Source: Phialocephala subalpina
Taxonomy: Eukaryota > Ascomycota > Leotiomycetes > Helotiales > Mollisiaceae
Assembly: GCA_900073065.1 (NCBI GenBank)
Contig: FJOG01000027.1
Span: 299,148-363,147, forward strand
Length of the DNA: 64,000 nucleotides
Reading direction: 5' to 3'
Shown: positions 60,152 through 64,000 of the stretch, piece by piece
How the letters are laid out: every line of letters begins with the position of its first letter
Numbering within the stretch: position 1 is the first letter of the stretch
Notes under the pieces: generated by a model
Database searches by the model: none
What the model was told of the DNA's origin: nothing
What the model saw: only the letters and a program-made list of their open reading frames with translations
Translations under genes and position numbers: made by a program

Positions 60152-62162
60152 ATGGAGACGGATACATCCACTCTTCCAACAATCATCGGCTTCTCTGCTC
60201 TGCTTGGCGTTGCTTCACATCTTGGATACTTTATCCATGGCGAACATCACTTGGAAGCGGTCCGGCTCGCGATTTTGCTCTTCACTTCCCCTCTATGCAT
60301 CTTCACATTCATAATTAAATTCGATCCCCGAAGCGCAGCTTGGAGTGCAGCAAGACTCACGGCAATTATAGTATCGCCGTACTTGGCGTCGTTGACAACC
60401 AGCATCCTCACGTACCGAGTATTCTTCCATCCGTTGAGGAGATTTCCAGGACCGTTGAGTGCAAAACTCACGAAACTTGCTCATGTTCTTCGACTACTCA
60501 AGAAATCAGACAATTATCTGCAGGCAGATAGACTGCATAAGAAATATGGAGAGATCGTCAGGTGACTAATCCCTTCCCCTCAACTCACGCAGGCAATGCT
60601 GACTCAAATCGTGCAGAATTGGTCCGAATGAAGTCACTATCATCATTCCAGATGCCGTTCCTCTCATCTACGGACCTGGTTCTAAGTGCACCAAGACTGC
60701 ATGGTACGATGTTGTTGGGCTTCCAAACAAGTCCCTTCAACTTGAAAGAGATCCTGCAATCCATGCAAAGCGAAGAAAGGTCTGGGATCGAGCTTTCAAT
60801 TCCAAAGGTAAGGGATGAAGGCACTTCTAGATCTTGAGACTAAATCAACAATGTAGCTCTGAAAGATTATGAGAACCGGGTAGTTGGACACGCGGATCAG
60901 CTGGTCAAGCAACTGCAAGCCCGTTCTGGAGAACCTGTTGATGGTTCTCTATGGATGAACTTTTATGCATTTGACGTTATGGGCGACATAGCATTTGGGA
61001 AGACTTTTGACATGCTCGCAACTGGGGAGAAAGTAAGAAGTCCATGCTTGACTGTTGACTTGGCTGACATCACACAGCACCATGGACTGACGGCCCTTCA
61101 AGATGGAATGGCTCCGCTCGGACTCGCGACGCCATTTCCATGGGCAATTCCGATCTTCCAAGCGTTGCCCCAGCCTCCTGGGATCGATCACTGGATCAAC
61201 TTCTGTGACAAGCAGATATTAGCTAGGAAGAAAGTGAGTCTCCCCTCCTTGACGTGGGTCCACCACTCATCATTTGATGAACAGTACAATCCTGAGCAAT
61301 CGGATATCATGACTTGGTTGATTGAAGCCGAGAATGAAAACCCAGACCCCATCGTTAGTGATCCAAGGTACATGCTTTCCATCTTCGATTCCAAGATCTG
61401 TCGCTGACAAAAGAATTAGGTGGCTCTGGGGAGACACTCGACTCGTCATCGTAGCTGGCAGCGATACTTCCTCCTCAGCAATGACCCACATCTTCTACCA
61501 CCTGGCCAAAGAGCCTTATATAATCACGAAACTTCGAGAAGAACTCGCAACGTTCTACAAACCAGGTTCAGAGAACGAGATTAGAGATCTACAAGATGCA
61601 AAGTACCTCAACGGAGTCATCAACGAAGCACTTCGACTTCACCCTCCTGTACCGAGTGGAGTCTTGAGACAGACCCCTCCTGAGGGCATCACCGTCGGAG
61701 ATACATTCATCCCTGGAGGTGTCACAATCTCTGCTCCTTCGTGGAGTATGGGAAGATGTAGGTCAAATTCAACCCCGCGTTATCCCGCACTTCACAGAAT
61801 CCAGCTGATGTAGAACAGTGGAATCATGCTTCAAACATGCTGAAGAGTTCTTGCCCGAAAGATGGGTAGACAATTCTGAGCTGATCCTCAACAAAGGCGT
61901 CTTCATTCCATTCGCTTCTGGTTTGCACTTTGCTCGAAATCTCTTGAAGTTCCCAGAAATTACTGACAATGTGATAGGGGCATACTCGTGCATTGGCAAG
62001 CAGCTTGCTTTGATGGAACTTCGCATTGTCACTGCGAGGTTGGTGACCGGATTTGACATTGCCTTTGCGCCAGGCGAAACTGGAAAGGGCCTGTTGGAGG
62101 AGACGAAAGATGTGTTTACGATGGAAGTTGCATCTTTGATGCTGGTGTTCACGAGGATATAA
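60152..62162 (+). CDS. Membrane-anchored cytochrome P450
   Basis: Eight exons (60152-60561, 60617-60807, 60857-61032, 61078-61233, 61285-61367, 61420-61757, 61819-61920, 61978-62162) sum to 547 codons, 546 residues. Three hydrophobic segments precede the proline hinge FHPLRRFPGP. P450 motifs are complete: I-helix VAGSDTSSS near 352, K-helix NEALRLHPP, PERW, and heme loop PFASG-AYSCIGKQLALME with Cys near 490. The last intron (57 bp) falls inside the heme loop. The three-helix N-terminus and overall style resemble fungal P450s of secondary metabolism and benzoate/aromatic hydroxylation. No reductase or synthase is adjacent, and it may be unrelated to the polyol genes beside it. Intact. Confidence 0.92.
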
Positions 62163-62349
62163 AATTGACCACGTCCGTGCACCATGAAAAGGCAGAGCAT
62201 AGGACTTGGAAGCATGGAAACCAATCGATACTCTTTATCTGAGTGCGAATTAATAATTCAACAGCAGGAAACTTTGTACCAGCAACATAAAAGTCCTCAT
62301 TCTTTAAGTCACGTGCTGCCAGTCATACCTACGACCTGCCCCCTCTCTT

Positions 62350-63309
62350 TTGATCACGCACCACAAGCTCATTTATCCTTGTCGCTTCCAAGAAGAATCG
62401 AAGGCCAGATCAGATGTAGTGTTAGTTATGCTTTCCCTTCGGATGTCAACTTGCACGAGGAAGATAAAGTCCGTCTCTCAGACCCATCTCGTCAACATCT
62501 TCAATATCTACAACACTATCGACATCATTCTTTGCAAAACACAACCAAACAACATTGCAAGCGTCTACACGATGACGCCACACATCAAGAGCAAGATTGA
62601 TGAGATGACCGAGCATTTGACCTTCGATACCACTGCACCACCTCAAACAGCTTTTTGGAAAGGGCTTGGCTTGTTCTTACAGCGCCTGCCAAAACTCAAG
62701 GATCTTCGCCTAGGTTTCTATCCTTTTCATACTGGGCTCGTCGACGGAGGGACTTGGAAAGACTCCTCAGCTGGCGGGTGGTACGTACCATTGTGGATGA
62801 TGCTCGGAGAATACACCTGGAAGTCACTAGAGAGCTTGCGATTGGATGGCTTAGTTCTCTGCGAATCTGGACTCGCCGAATTTTTCGGACGACACTCGGA
62901 TACTTTGAAGTCTATTGTCCTCTCGAACTTGGGTCTCTAGCTTGGTAGCCTCGAGGACGTGTTGACATATCTCGCTGCCATTCCCCTGAAACACTTCAGC
63001 ATATCATGTTTCTGTGAGGCATTTCACAGTATGAGTGGCAACAGTGAAAGATACAGATTCGGGCCATGCGTTGACGCCATCGACGAACACTGGTCCACCA
63101 AGTTCAAAGCACATGTCCAGATGCGTAGTCGTCAATGTGAGAGGCAGTGGGAGATCAGTGGTCGTTTGAATTCTCGAAAGGAGTGTGCCCAGCTTGAGAA
63201 GTGTGTCTTGGAAGGATTTGCGTGGTATGATCTTCGCTACCTATACCCGCGACACGAGGATATTCCACTTTCCCACATGCAAATTGCACTCATTGTCCCA
63301 CGAGAATAG
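62350..63309 (+). pseudogene. Leucine-rich/F-box-associated-like protein with one TAG in frame
   Basis: A frame open from 62350 (a good internal ATG is at 62572, MTPHIKSKIDEM) reads FLQRLPKLKDLRLGFYPFH, YTWKSLESLRLDGLVL, DTLKSIVLSNLGL, then TAG at 62938-62940, then continues in the same phase LGSLEDVLTYLAAIPLKHFS to a stop at 63309. The spacing of leucines resembles the LRR-like part of fungal F-box-type proteins, where the corresponding position is often Trp (NIGLW-GS). The TAG is thus one base from TGG. Upstream exons, including any F-box, were not found. Function unknown. Confidence 0.5.
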
Positions 63310-64000
63310 ATGAAGTAGAGGCCTAGTGGAGGAGTGGGCTCACGACGTCTTTAGTTCAAAATCAGGACTGGGTGGTTCAGGAACCTCCTAGTATTGGTGA
63401 GAGTTTGATTGTTGGTGTCTACGATGGCGATGGATATGATGAATTTGGATTCGGTCGTGCCAAAGTCTACCTACCTGATCAGGTTGATGAGCTGCGACGC
63501 CTTCTCGGGATGTATGACTTCGATTCCGTCATAAATCTAGGGGCTAAAATGCATCGCCAAATACGAGAAGGGATCGTAAGCCGCATCTCAACATGTTCTC
63601 AAGCTGATCATGGCTCTATTGTAGCAGCCTTGAGAGACACAGATCTAGGCAGGAAGAACTGTCAGCGTAGTACAAGGCGTACCGGATATAGTATCTAGCG
63701 AGAGTGTACCTTCGTAGGAGCAACAATGCTGTGTCGGAGTGAGGGACATCAAAGATTAAGGACCCATTACTTGCGACGAAACGGTACCGGCAGTCAGCGA
63801 GTTGTTTGGCGTAATTGTTAATTGAATTGATTCATCCGAAATGTTGTCGCTACTGTGACTGTTGAGCTTCCATAATTCTCATGACTGCGCGACGATATGA
63901 GTGTTATGTTACCAGGAAAAGCAATCGCCTCTGAAAACGACGTATTTACTTCATTGGACAGTCTAGATGGTGCTGTCCCAGATTCTCCCAGGCTGTTTGA
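63310..64000. other. Right-edge region, no gene recognised
   Basis: About 690 bases. A 108-codon frame without ATG (63372-63698: IVGVYDGDGYDEFGFGRAKVYL) could be a further exon of the preceding relic, but no splice junction joins them convincingly. Confidence 0.35.

Overview
The window looks like a chromosome arm of a filamentous ascomycete (Pezizomycotina; the gene families would suit a leotiomycete, but that is inference). The evidence is short 43-157 bp spliceosomal introns with GT..AG ends and CTAAC/CTGAC branch sites, Zn2Cys6 regulators, a HET-domain protein, an NLR-type N-domain relic, Dal5-type and sugar MFS transporters, and a membrane-anchored P450. All gene models here were spliced by eye. 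Where a model is called intact, the exon lengths sum to a whole number of codons.

Left part (1-31 kb) is accessory in character: a hAT transposase running off the left edge; a HET-ankyrin incompatibility-type gene with 16-17 near-identical repeats; a tRNA-like pol III element; a DEDDh exonuclease-like gene; a small CsbD/Hmp1-like gene; a broken alpha/beta hydrolase followed by a 254-bp hAT-type MITE with a perfect 8-bp target duplication; a Dal5-family transporter; two genes of unknown function each interrupted by one in-frame stop; an NLR N-domain relic; a Zn2Cys6 regulator; a frameshifted PuuE-like deacetylase; an FAD monooxygenase relic with six in-frame stops; an intact Fet3-type multicopper oxidase; and a GNAT acetyltransferase carrying one frameshift.

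Middle part (31-47 kb): about 7.4 kb without a recognisable gene, then a conserved CxxC-rich protein, a zinc-knuckle/RGG gene broken by three shifts in the same direction, an intact divergent Hsp70-like ATPase with eight exons, and an unassigned coding relic.

Right part (47.6-62.2 kb) is a coherent polyol/pentose catabolism neighbourhood: an SDR of the arabinitol/sorbose reductase type, a divergently transcribed zinc polyol dehydrogenase, an SDR of the L-xylulose/sorbose reductase type, an alpha-glucoside-type MFS transporter, a Zn2Cys6 regulator, a decayed second sugar transporter and a cytochrome P450. The promoter between the first SDR and the dehydrogenase holds a CGG-N7-CCG element next to inverted GCGGGG (CreA-like) motifs, so carbon-source control is likely. 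A gene with one TAG where tryptophan is expected closes the window.

A recurring theme is coding frames broken by isolated in-frame stops (TAG/TAA) or single-base shifts, lying beside fully intact neighbours. RIP-like C-to-T decay, assembly error and (for TAG only) A-to-I mRNA editing are the competing explanations.
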